Assembly: GCF_000377565.1 (NCBI RefSeq)
Contig: NZ_KB898376.1
Coordinates: forward strand, 1-64,000
Reading direction: 5' to 3'
Source: Rhizobium sp. 2MFCol3.1
GTDB taxonomy: Bacteria; Pseudomonadota; Alphaproteobacteria; Rhizobiales; Rhizobiaceae
Length of the DNA stretch: 64,000 bases
A program made the position numbers and the translations under genes. Numbering within the stretch: the first letter of the stretch is position 1; the number at the start of each line of letters is the position of its first letter. Below, one piece after another: positions 8,885-17,962 of this stretch. Under the pieces are notes generated by a model, which was not told the DNA's origin, searched no databases, and saw nothing but the letters and a program-made list of their open reading frames with translations.

Positions 8885-9229
8885 TTACCCAACAAGCTCC
8901 GGCGGCTTCACCGCCACCGAGCGCACCCGTTTCCAGTCCATGCCGTCAACGAGCGCCATGAGCTGGGCAGGGTTGAGCTGGACTCGGTTGTGGCCTATCC
9001 GCGGCCAGCAAAACTGCGCCTTCTCCAGCCGCTTGGCGTAAAGGCAAACCCCGGATCCATCCCACCAGACGATCTTGATCCGGTCGGCCCGTTTGGCCCG
9101 GAAGACATAAAGCGAGCCGTTGAATGGATCACTGCCAGCATCCCGCACCAGCGACAGCAGGCTGTCCGGCCCTTTGCGGAAGTCGATGGGATGGCTGGCC
9201 AGGAAGACCTTTACACCTGCGGGGATCAT
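8885..9229 (-). CDS. tnpB: IS66 accessory protein TnpB
   Basis: The 114-residue product begins MIPAGVKVFLASHPIDFRKG and contains YVFRAKRADRIKIVWWDGSG, which is the signature of the IS66 Orf2 (TnpB) family. It is required for transposition of IS66 elements, though its biochemical role is poorly known. Its ATG overlaps the tnpA stop by 4 bases, indicating translational coupling. Full family length. Confidence 0.95.
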   Translation of the reverse strand: MIPAGVKVFLASHPIDFRKGPDSLLSLVRDAGSDPFNGSLYVFRAKRADRIKIVWWDGSGVCLYAKRLEKAQFCWPRIGHNRVQLNPAQLMALVDGMDWKRVRSVAVKPPELVG

Positions 9230-9609
9230 GCTGAGCGAACCGCGCGGATGACACGCTGCAGATGCGCTTCTTCAACATGCCGGCCAACCCGCACGACGAT
9301 ACCGTCAATGTCGATTTCGACGACGGGGTCGGGGTCAGGTGCGAGGCTCTGCGGATCAACTGCCGCTACTAATCCAGCCTCATCACTGCCCAACAGCTCT
9401 CTACGCCAGCGGTAGAGTTGAGACGGCAAGATACCGATCTGCCGCGCCACTACAGACATATTCACACCGGGCTGACAGGCCTGCTCAACCGCTGTGGCCT
9501 TGAATTCGTCGGACCAGAACCGCCGCAACTGTCGCGGCGACCCGTCAAGGCGATCGGGCACCGCCTCGATCATTCGCATCAACCCAAGGCTAGCCGCAAG
9601 TCTAGACAT
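9226..9609 (-). CDS. tnpA: IS66 accessory protein TnpA (HTH)
   Basis: A 127-residue protein with a helix-turn-helix of the transposase IS3/IS911 type: RRFWSDEFKATAVEQACQPG, then VARQIGILPSQLYRWRREL. It is the first gene of the IS66 element and probably binds its ends. Length is normal for IS66 TnpA. Confidence 0.9.
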   Translation of the reverse strand: MSRLAASLGLMRMIEAVPDRLDGSPRQLRRFWSDEFKATAVEQACQPGVNMSVVARQIGILPSQLYRWRRELLGSDEAGLVAAVDPQSLAPDPDPVVEIDIDGIVVRVGRHVEEAHLQRVIRAVRSA

Positions 9610-9693
9610 AGATCCTCACATTCAAAGAACTCTTATGCCCGACATACCCTACTCAACATCAGCCGTGCCAGATGGGGTCTCCTTGCCGCTTAC

Positions 9694-9701
9694 ATCCGAG
9701 A
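9694..9701. repeat. Target-site duplication, right copy
   Basis: Second copy of ATCCGAGA, immediately outside the right terminal repeat of the IS66 element. Removing the element and one copy restores the continuous pre-insertion sequence. Confidence 0.95.
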
Positions 9702-9775
9702 GTTTAGTGCCATAGAGACAGGTGGCAGTTGCTGCGCAATTCCGCAAATGTTGGTACCGACGGCAAGAATTGTCG

Positions 9776-11434
9776 TCAGACCTCGCTTCGCTTCAGCAGA
9801 TAGTCCAAGCCCCCTGCCCGGTACCAACGGAAGCCATAGGGTTCGAGGACCATGTGGTGTTTCCCGTCTTTGGCACAGCTGTCGTGTCCATCTAGAATGT
9901 CGATCAGCACGCCTGCGTCTTGATCAACATTTGCCGCAAACGAGACTTCCAAGGGTTTGTCGTGAAAGCTATGGATGGTGATGACGACGTTCTTCCGCCA
10001 CTCGTATCGCATGATGAGAACGCCAGGATCACCGCAGGTGAGAACTTTGAAGCCTCCCCATCCGATCTCCGGCGCTTCCTTACGCGCCCGGATCATCCGC
10101 TCAGTCCAGTTCAGCATCGAGCCCAGGTCTCGGCGCTGAAACGCGACGTTGACGTGGTCAAAGCCGTACGGTCCCTCCGATATAACAGGAAGAACGGGCT
10201 TCTCGCTCTTGGTGAAGCCGCCTTGCGGTTCGTCTGACCACTGCATCGGCGTCCGCGCACAATTTCGTTCCGGCAATGATAAGTCATCACCCATCCCGAT
10301 CTCGTCGCCATATCGCAAAACTGGCGTTCCCGGCAACGAGTACATCAAGCTGTAAGCAAGCTTCAGGCGCCGGATGTCTCCCCCCAGCATGGGTGCCAAG
10401 CGCCGCCGGATGCCGCGATCATAGAGCTGCATGTTCTTGTCCGGACCGAAGGCAGAGAAGACCGTCTGTCTCTGGCTCTCGGTCAGGCGTCCAAGATCCA
10501 ATTCATCGTGGTTTCGAAGGAAAACACCCCATTGCCCCGTTTCTGGCCGTTGCTCAGTATCGCGCATGGCCTTTGCGAGCGGTCGGGTGTCCACGCTCGC
10601 CATCGCATAGAACAATGCTTGATTGACGTGGAAGTTGAACATCATCTGCATGCGGTCGCCATCATCACCGAAGTATTCGAGGTTCTCCTTGGGAACCACG
10701 TTGGCTTCGGCCAAGATGATGCTGTCCCCCTTCCTCCACTGCAGAAACTCGCGGAAGGTACGCAGCATATCGAACTGCTCTTTCGGCTTGGTTACGTCGG
10801 CACCCTTCTCGGCAATGACGAATGGCACTGCGTCCATCCTGAAGCCCGACACGCCAAGCTGGATCCAAAAGCCCATAATCTTCAGGATTTCAGCCTGCAC
10901 GAGCGGGTTTCCAGTGTTGAGGTCGGGCTGGAAGTCATAAAAACGGTGGAAGTAGTATTCACCTGACTGCCTATCACGGGTCCAGGTGGATTTCTGAACT
11001 CCTGGGAAGACCATCCCTTGGTCGGCGTTGGCGGGTTTGGTTTTGGACCAAACGTACCAATCGCGGTATCGAGAATTCGGATCGGCACAGGCCTGTTTGA
11101 ACCAAGGGTGTTCGTCGGATGTGTGGTTGACCACGAGGTCGATCAATACCCGTATCCCGCGTTGCTTGGCACCGTGCGTGAACTCAACGAAGTCGCCGAG
11201 AGTGCCGTACCGGGGATCGACGTTGTAATAGTCGGAGACATCATAGCCGTCATCTCGCCCGGGAGACGTCTGGAAGGGCATGAGCCAAACGGCCGTCACT
11301 CCCAGCCCGGCCAGATAATCGAGCCGTCGCTGTAAGCCTTGGAAATCCCCAACGCCGTCGCCGTTGGAGTCCATGAAGGTTTCAACCGAAAGGCAATAGA
11401 CGACGGCGTTTTTGTACCAAAGGTCGTTGATCAA
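9776..11434 (-). CDS. GH13 alpha-amylase family / trehalose synthase-like enzyme
   Basis: A 552-residue glycoside hydrolase family 13 protein. The TIM-barrel motifs are visible: VLIDLVVNHTSDEH (region I), GFRMDAVPFV with the nucleophile Asp, SIILAEANVVP with the acid/base Glu, and FLRNHDELDLG with the third Asp. Sequence style (NGDGVGDFQGL, ARTPMQWSDE) is that of maltose-converting trehalose synthases and close alpha-glucosyltransferases. The frame is open to 11518, but a TTG at 11434 preceded by GGGAG starts at the point where homology begins (INDLWYKNAVVYCLSVETF), so I chose it. No other trehalose or glycogen genes are adjacent. Trehalose formation under osmotic stress is the inferred role. 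Confidence 0.85.
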   Translation of the reverse strand: MINDLWYKNAVVYCLSVETFMDSNGDGVGDFQGLQRRLDYLAGLGVTAVWLMPFQTSPGRDDGYDVSDYYNVDPRYGTLGDFVEFTHGAKQRGIRVLIDLVVNHTSDEHPWFKQACADPNSRYRDWYVWSKTKPANADQGMVFPGVQKSTWTRDRQSGEYYFHRFYDFQPDLNTGNPLVQAEILKIMGFWIQLGVSGFRMDAVPFVIAEKGADVTKPKEQFDMLRTFREFLQWRKGDSIILAEANVVPKENLEYFGDDGDRMQMMFNFHVNQALFYAMASVDTRPLAKAMRDTEQRPETGQWGVFLRNHDELDLGRLTESQRQTVFSAFGPDKNMQLYDRGIRRRLAPMLGGDIRRLKLAYSLMYSLPGTPVLRYGDEIGMGDDLSLPERNCARTPMQWSDEPQGGFTKSEKPVLPVISEGPYGFDHVNVAFQRRDLGSMLNWTERMIRARKEAPEIGWGGFKVLTCGDPGVLIMRYEWRKNVVITIHSFHDKPLEVSFAANVDQDAGVLIDILDGHDSCAKDGKHHMVLEPYGFRWYRAGGLDYLLKRSEV

Positions 11435-12068
11435 AGTTTCACTCCCGCAGAACACGTTGCTCACGGAAGGCTTGCGTGCGGGAAAGGTTCCAACTTGAAC
11501 CGATGGGTTGGAGCGCAAGCAGCCCTCTATTGCGTTCTATCGGCGGGTGCGCCACGTTCCCGCTTCCACGCCGATCCGCTTACAAGCAACCCAGCGATGT
11601 TAGGGTTCAATGAGCGCTTCCGGTTCGCTCGCCACCTTCGTCTTGCGGATGATCTTGCCTGCCGAACCCACCAAACAAACACTGCTTGCTCCAAAGAAAC
11701 GGCGATTCAGGCAAAGTAATCTACGGCTGTTCCTCGCTTGATTTTTGGGGCAGACACGTTCCAACCCCGTTTCAATATCGTCATGCTGAGGGACACCCAT
11801 CAATCTGGCTACAATCTCGGAAGCGCCGGTCCATTAAGGCATCTAGGCGATTGAGGTGACGATGGAGGTAACAGGGTTTGAGCTTGTTAAAACCGATATG
11901 AAAAGCGACCCCGAACAAAGCTGGACAGGAATGACAAAGTATGCGCGCCCACGAAAACAGACGGCGGTCGGACAGCATGCGTGGCTTGGTGCTCCATCAT
12001 GGAAGCTTTGGGGATCTTAACAAGCTCGGACCTTGCTGAGGACACTTTGTCCGCCATATACGACGTCG
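11435..12068. other. Intergenic, no gene supported
   Basis: The region between the GH13 gene and the J-domain gene has only short open frames without ribosome binding sites or recognisable domains. It should contain the promoter of the GH13 gene. Confidence 0.4.
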
Positions 12069-12668
12069 ATGAATGATTCGAAGATCTTCGTTGGCCTAAG
12101 GCCAATCCGCAGCAGCCGTGACAAGCCCACCCAGCCGAGCGGGCCTAAGTGCCAATGGGACAGCTGCGAAAATTCGGGAACCCAAAGAGCGCCAGTAGGC
12201 AGTGCCGCCGAGGGACTGTATCTCACCTTCTGGCTGGAGCATTCAAAGGCCTACGGTCGTGGCTACAGCTACTATCCTAGCCATTCGGATCCCGTCGTTG
12301 CGAAGTACCAGCTCAACGCGGCTGCGGGGAAGATCGCCACGCGCGGAGTAAGGACGGACCAGCCAAAATTCGAGGCGCCATTGCCATCGTCGGTTCCGTC
12401 GGGATCAGCGAAATCACTTAAAGCACGAGGCAAGGCCAGCCAACCGAGCGTGACAACATCGTGCCGGACGCTCAAGCCACTTGAGGCTAAGGCGTTTGAA
12501 ACGCTTGGGCTTCAGCAGGTAGCGACACCTGAGGACATCAGACGACGATACAAAGAGCGGCTGAAGCTACACCATCCCGACGTTAACAGCGGTAATCGTC
12601 AATCAGAGGACCGGCTCCACGCGACGATCGAAGCCTATAAAATCCTCAAGCTAAATGGTTTTTGCTGA
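12069..12668 (+). CDS. J-domain (DnaJ-like) protein
   Basis: A 199-residue protein with an N-terminal cysteine-bearing segment (CQWDSCENSGTQRAPVG, then LTFWLEHSKAYGRGYSYY), as in the DnaJ-like proteins of rhizobia, and a C-terminal J domain (AFETLGLQQVATPEDIRRRY to the end). The HPD tripeptide that stimulates Hsp70 ATPase is present in LHHPDVNSG. It likely recruits DnaK to a specific client. The ATG at 12069 starts the conserved MNDSKIF segment. It looks divergent from the usual chromosomal copy, consistent with an accessory paralogue. Confidence 0.75.
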   Translation: MNDSKIFVGLRPIRSSRDKPTQPSGPKCQWDSCENSGTQRAPVGSAAEGLYLTFWLEHSKAYGRGYSYYPSHSDPVVAKYQLNAAAGKIATRGVRTDQPKFEAPLPSSVPSGSAKSLKARGKASQPSVTTSCRTLKPLEAKAFETLGLQQVATPEDIRRRYKERLKLHHPDVNSGNRQSEDRLHATIEAYKILKLNGFC

Positions 12669-12898
12669 CGACGAACTTCACGCGAGCGCTCGTTGACGGC
12701 TTTACGCGCAACAAACAGGCTCGATGATTCCGCTCCCGATGTGACGTTCTAAGCGCTTGCGTGAATGCGCCCTCTTTGACTACTGCGCCAGGTGGCGGTT
12801 AAATAGGACTGTATTCGGATGATTACCCTTCCAAAATCAAAACTGTGGCGGCGGCCCCCTCTTTGGAACATTCTGAAAAGTCGGCCATTTAATCGGAA

Positions 12899-13234
12899 AT
12901 GAATGAAAAGCATTCGATAATCGCCCATCGGAGGGGCGTCATACCGGACAACGCAGACGAGAAATGGCTTCTGTCTCTGTCGACCTGCGACATGTATCAG
13001 TTTAGACGTTTTCTAGCTGACGGCGGAAAGCCACTCTTCGTCCTCGCTCCAGAGTCGACGGCGTTCGCGCCCGTGTGGCTGCTGCTCGCATTTGACAGCA
13101 ACAAGCAGCTCTTTCGTGTCACAACGGCCACGGACTCGATGGCACGGCGGTTAAAGTCAATCCGGCAGGTCTATCAGGTAGCCCGCAATTGCGGCTTTGT
13201 GGACCTGACGATACCAGTCGAACAGAGAGAATAA
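12899..13234 (+). CDS. Hypothetical protein, 111 residues
   Basis: Soluble protein beginning MNEKHSIIAHRRGVIPDNAD, with no recognised family. The central part (PLFVLAPESTAFAPVWLLLA) is hydrophobic but interrupted. A GGAAC at 12865-12869 followed 17 bases later by ATT is a weak EcfG-like match, but it lies too close to the ATG for a normal leader. It stands alone between the J-domain gene and the motor-like operon. Confidence 0.5.
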   Translation: MNEKHSIIAHRRGVIPDNADEKWLLSLSTCDMYQFRRFLADGGKPLFVLAPESTAFAPVWLLLAFDSNKQLFRVTTATDSMARRLKSIRQVYQVARNCGFVDLTIPVEQRE

Positions 13235-13484
13235 ACACTTGGACGTGGCTTGCGCCGGGTGTCAGCGATGCTGTGGACCTCGTACCGATCTATCGCTTCT
13301 AAGTTCTTTGGGTATTCGTCACAGATGATTGAACTTGAGATCGTAGGCGACGAAGTTGGACACCGTTGCCCAGCGGCGACGTCATATAGCGGGCTATTGC
13401 GGTTGCTCGGCTTACGTTGCACCAGCTGGATTGCCGCAGAGTTAGCCTGCCGAGAATAGCGAGTTGAATGGGTTCGCGCTAAAG

Positions 13485-14426
13485 TCAGGGCTGGAGGGAC
13501 TGCGCACGTCTGCGGATCCGGATTTCGATGCGTCGACGCTCTTGAACATCCCCTGCTTGTCCCGCGGTGAGCTTATCACCTGGCACGACAAGCTGGGCCG
13601 CTGACATCGGTAACACGGTGACGCCCTTGAGTTTTGGATTGGCCTTCAAGACGTTCGCAACCGCGATTGCTCGGGCAAGCCCGAGCCCAGCATTATCCGC
13701 CGGCTGGAGAGCGTCGACCGGGAGCCGGCCGTCGATCACACCGATCGACGCGTCGTCGAGGTTGGAGGTGCTTCTTGCGACGCGTTGCTCATCAGTGTGA
13801 CCGATCACCTCGACTACGTCGACCTTATAGCGTTCGAGGTTATCGGAAATCTGTTCTGCGATCGAAGTTTCGAGCTTCCCCTCGAACGCGGGTGTCAACG
13901 CCGCGCTGCCTGAGGTAAAGTAGTAGCCTCCAGCTTCGGAGAGATTGATGATCGGAGGCCACTCGTGCGGTTGGATGTCGCCCTTGAGCATCTCTTCGAG
14001 TTTGCGCGCTGCCTGGTCTAGTGGAACGTTATTGTTGGCGAGGACTTTCGAAACAGCGGCAAGCTTTTCCAGATCAGTGGGGCTCGCGTCGTTCATTTTG
14101 AGCCCGTCTATGATCTGGCGAGCGGAGACAAGTTCGCGCCATTCGCTCTCGAATTTTGCCCGGTCCGCCGGCGTCAAGGGACCGCCGAGCTTCGCCTGCG
14201 CCTCGACAAGCTGTGCCGACAATTTCTGGTTTTGTTGCTCAAACCTCACCAGCCGCTGTTCCGCGTCCAAGCGATGCTTTCGCTCGGCGGTAATCATTGC
14301 GGCAGCAACCAAAAGCAGACAGAACACCAACAACAGCATAGATTCTGCCATCGTGAGGCCGAGAATGAGCCCGCGGTTGTAGCCCTTGTGTTCAAGTCTT
14401 GGGCTGGTTTCCGCTTTCGTCACCAT
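13485..14426 (-). CDS. MotB/ZorB/OmpA-like stator protein (last gene of motor-like operon)
   Basis: A 313-residue protein with a short cytoplasmic tail, one membrane helix at about residues 19-45 (GLTMAESMLLLVFCLLLVAA), a coiled-coil periplasmic stretch, and a C-terminal OmpA/MotB peptidoglycan-binding domain (VEVIGHTDEQ, LGLARAIAVANVL, QERRRIEIRI). Glu28 inside the membrane helix sits where MotB and ZorB carry their ion-binding acid. It overlaps the preceding ZorA-like gene by 7 bases. I infer the peptidoglycan-anchored half of an ion-driven motor. A plain OmpA-family protein is less likely given the membrane acid and the partner gene. Confidence 0.8.
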   Translation of the reverse strand: MVTKAETSPRLEHKGYNRGLILGLTMAESMLLLVFCLLLVAAAMITAERKHRLDAEQRLVRFEQQNQKLSAQLVEAQAKLGGPLTPADRAKFESEWRELVSARQIIDGLKMNDASPTDLEKLAAVSKVLANNNVPLDQAARKLEEMLKGDIQPHEWPPIINLSEAGGYYFTSGSAALTPAFEGKLETSIAEQISDNLERYKVDVVEVIGHTDEQRVARSTSNLDDASIGVIDGRLPVDALQPADNAGLGLARAIAVANVLKANPKLKGVTVLPMSAAQLVVPGDKLTAGQAGDVQERRRIEIRIRRRAQSLQP

Positions 14427-15574
14427 TTAAACAGCCGCCGTTTCGGCTCAGGGCCCGAACCCGTTGGCCCCGGCCGGGCCTCCTGCGATGTGTCGCTCGT
14501 GGCTTCCGCCGCCGTGTCTTCCCTCACGGTGGGGCCGATAATGTCGATAGTCGATGCTGTCATAGCTGGGGACAGCGTTGGGCTGTGGCGTTCGATGGCT
14601 TGCGCAATTCGATCCAGTTTGCCGTTAATGTTGGCGAGTGGCCCGAGTGTCTCGTCTAGCTTCGCTGCCTGGGAACGGGTCTCAGCGGCCCCCTCCTCCA
14701 TCCTGCGCAAATGCACGTCCGTCATGTCCTTGATTGCGTCGATTGCTGGGGTGAGCTCGAACCGGATCACGTCCTCCGGTTTCCTGATTTCACCAAGGCG
14801 TGTCCCGACGCCCTCGACAGCTACACCGAACTTGTCGATGATCGTGGTGAGCTTATCTGTCGTTTCGGTAAGCTTCCTAGTGGCTGCCGCTGCCTGGTCG
14901 GTGACTGACTTGCTATGGTCCTCGATAATGGACGAGAGTTTGGTTGCAGCTTCCTGGATCGGGATAATCGCCTCCTTGGAGATCGCCTCGATCACTTTGC
15001 GGATTTCCTCGCCGTTTTTTTCGGCTTGACGACCGATTTCCTCGAAGCCTTCCGTCAGCATCTGGTTGCTGACGCGACGGTAGTTCGAGAACTCGCGGGC
15101 CGAGGTATCGAGTTCGGTGCGCACGCGTCTCGTCATCTCGGCCAGCTCGTGGCGGGCGCTGCGTTCGATGTCGATCGGATCGCGGCGCATCTGGTTGAAC
15201 AGGATGCGCAACGTCACGCCAGCGATTGTCGATGTCACCGCGATGCCGAAGTTGCGAACGATCGTCTCGATCGAGGTCTCTCCCGCAAACAGGTAGAGGG
15301 AGACACCAAGACTAGAAAGAGTAAAAAGGAACCCCATGTAGTATAGGTTGTCGCCCGCCTGCTCATTGTGGAGCCGGAAGCCCGCGAGCGCGATAGAGGC
15401 CAGGAAGTAGATGGCCATCAGCGTCAGCGGAACTGCGGTCACGACAAAAGTGGACCAAGCTGCCAGCTTGGCCGACCAGATAAACGCCATCCCACCCATC
15501 GTCACAGCTGCGAACAGCATGATCGGAGCCCAGTCTCGAAATGCAGTCCTTCCAGTATCGCTTGTCGCCATCAC
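14420..15574 (-). CDS. MotA/TolQ/ZorA-like membrane protein with coiled-coil tail
   Basis: A 384-residue protein with four predicted membrane helices at about 17-35, 41-64, 77-96 and 105-126, then a basic linker (NQMRRDPIDIERSARHELAE) and a long heptad-rich tail to about residue 330. The last helix (NFGIAVTSTIAGVTLRILF) resembles the Thr/Ser-lined helix of MotA, TolQ and ZorA. A long cytoplasmic tail is a ZorA hallmark. Stop and start with the upstream vWA-like gene overlap (TGATG), so the ATG at 15571 could be used instead of the GTG at 15574. I infer it forms the rotor-facing ring with the MotB/ZorB-like protein. Confidence 0.7.
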   Translation of the reverse strand: MMATSDTGRTAFRDWAPIMLFAAVTMGGMAFIWSAKLAAWSTFVVTAVPLTLMAIYFLASIALAGFRLHNEQAGDNLYYMGFLFTLSSLGVSLYLFAGETSIETIVRNFGIAVTSTIAGVTLRILFNQMRRDPIDIERSARHELAEMTRRVRTELDTSAREFSNYRRVSNQMLTEGFEEIGRQAEKNGEEIRKVIEAISKEAIIPIQEAATKLSSIIEDHSKSVTDQAAAATRKLTETTDKLTTIIDKFGVAVEGVGTRLGEIRKPEDVIRFELTPAIDAIKDMTDVHLRRMEEGAAETRSQAAKLDETLGPLANINGKLDRIAQAIERHSPTLSPAMTASTIDIIGPTVREDTAAEATSDTSQEARPGPTGSGPEPKRRLFKW

Positions 15575-16401
15575 TGCAACCCCTCCAAGCGGGTGAAGCC
15601 TGCGAAGTCCCCGTTGTTCTTTTCCACCCAGGATTTCCAGAACGTAGCAAGGTCTTCCATCTTGAACTTCTGGCCCGGCCGTTGGAAAGCAAGGATTTTG
15701 ACCTGCACTCCATCTAAGGACGTTCGGAACTTTTCCCGCGCGGGGCTGGCTTCGAACTTGGTGATCGAAACCCCATCACGGTAGCTGGAAAAGTCCGTCG
15801 TATGCTCGACCATGTCCGAGGCTATGTACAAGGTTTTGCTTATACCCGCAGGCAAGGGCTGAAACGCCTCGAGGTTTATCCGCTGGATGCCCGCCATGAT
15901 CGGAGAGAACTCGCCAGAAGCGCCGGAGCCGAGCTTGCCCGCGATATTGTCCAAGGGTTTCTGGAAACCCTTTTCCCAACGTTGCTGCACGAGCTTGGGA
16001 TTGCTCGTCCATTCGTTGGCGAGAGCGCCACTGCCAGGATTGCAACCATGAAAAGTCCGCTCGAGCTTGCCCTCTTCAGCGGTCAAAGCGAAAACGTCGA
16101 TTGCGCCGTTAACTGGGATACTGGAAACCAACCTCTGAAATTGGTTTTTGAGATCGATCGACGTAGCTTCGGAGATCGGATCCGTCACATCAAGCAAGAT
16201 CGCTGTCTCGCTCGTTGCTCCGGTTGTCGGGCAAAGAGAAGTCTTGTCTAACGAGATCGTCGACATCGCTTGATATTTGATCCACCCAAACGCCCCGATC
16301 ATTGCAACGGCCACGGTCGAAAGAGCGATCGTTCCGATTACAGCGCCGGCCGAGAAGCCGCGTCTTCTTGACCGACTGCTACGCCGCCTGCTGCGAGCCA
16401 A
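15571..16401 (-). CDS. Membrane-anchored vWA-like protein
   Basis: A 276-residue protein with an Arg-rich N-terminus, one membrane helix at about 16-41, and an extracytoplasmic domain with vWA-like features: AILLDVTDPIS (a degenerate MIDAS strand), GEFSPIMAGIQRI in the position of the second metal-binding loop, and KTLYIASDMVEH in the position of the third. vWA domains bind partner proteins through a metal ion. Start is TTG with GGAGG six bases upstream. It overlaps the 482-residue gene by 23 bases and the ZorA-like gene by 4. The vWA assignment is from pattern only. Confidence 0.6.
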   Translation of the reverse strand: MARSRRRSSRSRRRGFSAGAVIGTIALSTVAVAMIGAFGWIKYQAMSTISLDKTSLCPTTGATSETAILLDVTDPISEATSIDLKNQFQRLVSSIPVNGAIDVFALTAEEGKLERTFHGCNPGSGALANEWTSNPKLVQQRWEKGFQKPLDNIAGKLGSGASGEFSPIMAGIQRINLEAFQPLPAGISKTLYIASDMVEHTTDFSSYRDGVSITKFEASPAREKFRTSLDGVQVKILAFQRPGQKFKMEDLATFWKSWVEKNNGDFAGFTRLEGLQ

Positions 16402-17827
16402 CGCCTGCCTCCGGGAATAAATGGTCGAGCTTATGATATTGCGCGACAGCGGCCTCGAAGGCGGAGCCGATTTTGTTGATTTGATCGCTCAGTTCCGCCT
16501 GGGCGACTTGAATTCGTTCGGAGAGAACGCGATCGTCCCAGTCATCGCTAGTCTTCACCACCGGGGTGATGCGCTCAAGCTTGTAAGCGACCGCGAAATA
16601 TGCGGGCTCAGCGTCAGTTCTCGCGGCACGGTTGGCCTCTCGATACGCCGTGAGTACGGAATTGGCGGTCCGTTCGAGGTGACTTTGATATTCGGCGAAA
16701 AGCCCCATGGTCCGCGTTCGGTGCGCGATGATTGCGGCAGTTTCCTGGCGACGTGAGCTCAGGTCCCTAACGATCTCCTCTATCTTACTATTGTGCTCGT
16801 CGCGGATTTCGCGAAGGTTGTCGATCAAATCGAGTTTTCCGGATATGTAATTTTGCCGCGCCTCGTCCAATCGCCGTTGAACCCCAGCGAAACCAGGATA
16901 TGGGTCGGTCAACATACAGCCGTCGATGAACGCCAAAATCGAGAAGAAAATCCCGATGGCAAAAAGCATCCAGGAATTGATCTCTATCAATCCGAGCGGA
17001 GTTTCCCGAATGCGGCGGATGACCTCTGTCCCTGCACCCTCGAGTATGGTTGCCGACACCTCGCGATAGTGAGCCAAGGCAAGATTCACGGCAAGAGCGA
17101 CAGCAACATAGGCAGCCAAGCCCACCAAACCGAACAGCTTCATCAGCCAGGATCGATGCACAAGATTACGGACGCAGAAGATGGCGAACAGCAGTGCTGC
17201 GCCGATATTGAGGACAGCGAAGACGACGGCCTCGGTGATGCCACCGATAATACCCTGTTCGCTGCCCTTGGCGAGGAAGGTACCGTTCATGACGATTTCA
17301 ACGAGGACGAGAACCACAAGCAAGGCGATTTTGACACTTGTTGAGCCCGCACTAGGAACCTTCGCCGCACGATCGAGCCTATGCTTTCGCTTGAACGACG
17401 TCATCTCGTCCTCCGCGATCTTGAGATCGCGTCGCAGCCCATGCAGTTCGTCGACCCCGCTGGCAATTTCGGCCTTGAAGTCCGAGAGACTGGACGCATT
17501 GGCCTGACGGATCAGTCCAAACTGCCCCTCGAAATCCAGGTTCCGCAATCTGGCATCGAATGTCTGTGACTGGTCCTCGAGAATTTGGTACGCCGATGCC
17601 TTCTCTTGTTCGATACGAGCAACAATCCGCTGCTCGACTTCATCCAAGGACTGAGCCGAGGTTGCCGGACGATTGACCCGGCCATTCTCTTCACCCTTTC
17701 CACGGACGTCCAACGTCTGGATAAGCTTCTCGGTATCGAGCTGTGGGAAGATCTCCGTCGAGGCACGGAAATCGTGGCTGGATTCGCGAACGCCCGACCA
17801 GAGTCTGTTCAGTGCTTCAAACGGCAA
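16379..17827 (-). CDS. Four-helix membrane coiled-coil protein (first gene of motor-like operon)
   Basis: A 482-residue protein of no family I recognise. An N-terminal soluble coiled coil (about 55-160) is followed by membrane helices at about 165-185, 195-220, 230-255 and 285-305, then another coiled coil (315-400) and a soluble C-terminus. The start is a TTG at 17827 with GAGG upstream; the frame closes a few codons further up. It is the promoter-proximal gene of the four-gene unit. Shape suggests a scaffold or sensor spanning the inner membrane. Confidence 0.7.
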   Translation of the reverse strand: MPFEALNRLWSGVRESSHDFRASTEIFPQLDTEKLIQTLDVRGKGEENGRVNRPATSAQSLDEVEQRIVARIEQEKASAYQILEDQSQTFDARLRNLDFEGQFGLIRQANASSLSDFKAEIASGVDELHGLRRDLKIAEDEMTSFKRKHRLDRAAKVPSAGSTSVKIALLVVLVLVEIVMNGTFLAKGSEQGIIGGITEAVVFAVLNIGAALLFAIFCVRNLVHRSWLMKLFGLVGLAAYVAVALAVNLALAHYREVSATILEGAGTEVIRRIRETPLGLIEINSWMLFAIGIFFSILAFIDGCMLTDPYPGFAGVQRRLDEARQNYISGKLDLIDNLREIRDEHNSKIEEIVRDLSSRRQETAAIIAHRTRTMGLFAEYQSHLERTANSVLTAYREANRAARTDAEPAYFAVAYKLERITPVVKTSDDWDDRVLSERIQVAQAELSDQINKIGSAFEAAVAQYHKLDHLFPEAGVGSQQAA

Positions 17828-17962
17828 GGCGTCCTCGTCGGAAACATGGTTGCGATTATCTTAATGCGCAATGCCTACCCCACAGGTTGTAGGCCGTCCA
17901 GTAGGAACAGCCGTTTGCTGATTTAATCGCTGACCACGGTTAATGTGTGTCAGGCGTCTTGT

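Larger units (their letters stand above)
7502..9693 (-). mobile_element. IS66 family insertion sequence, 2,192 bp
   Basis: The left end starts GTAAGCGGCAAGCTGAGACC and the right end, read inward on the other strand, starts GTAAGCGGCAAGGAGACC. The GTAAGCGG terminal repeats are diagnostic of IS66. Inside are tnpA, tnpB and tnpC in the standard order on the minus strand. Exact 8-bp direct repeats (ATCCGAGA) flank the element, so this is one intact insertion event rather than a patchwork. It is shorter than usual (about 2.5 kb) because the beginning of tnpC is missing. Confidence 0.95.

Noticed and set aside
13485..17827. Calling the four-gene motor-like operon Zorya
   Set aside because: No ZorC, ZorD (helicase) or ZorE gene is present in or beside it, and the first two genes do not match Zorya effectors.
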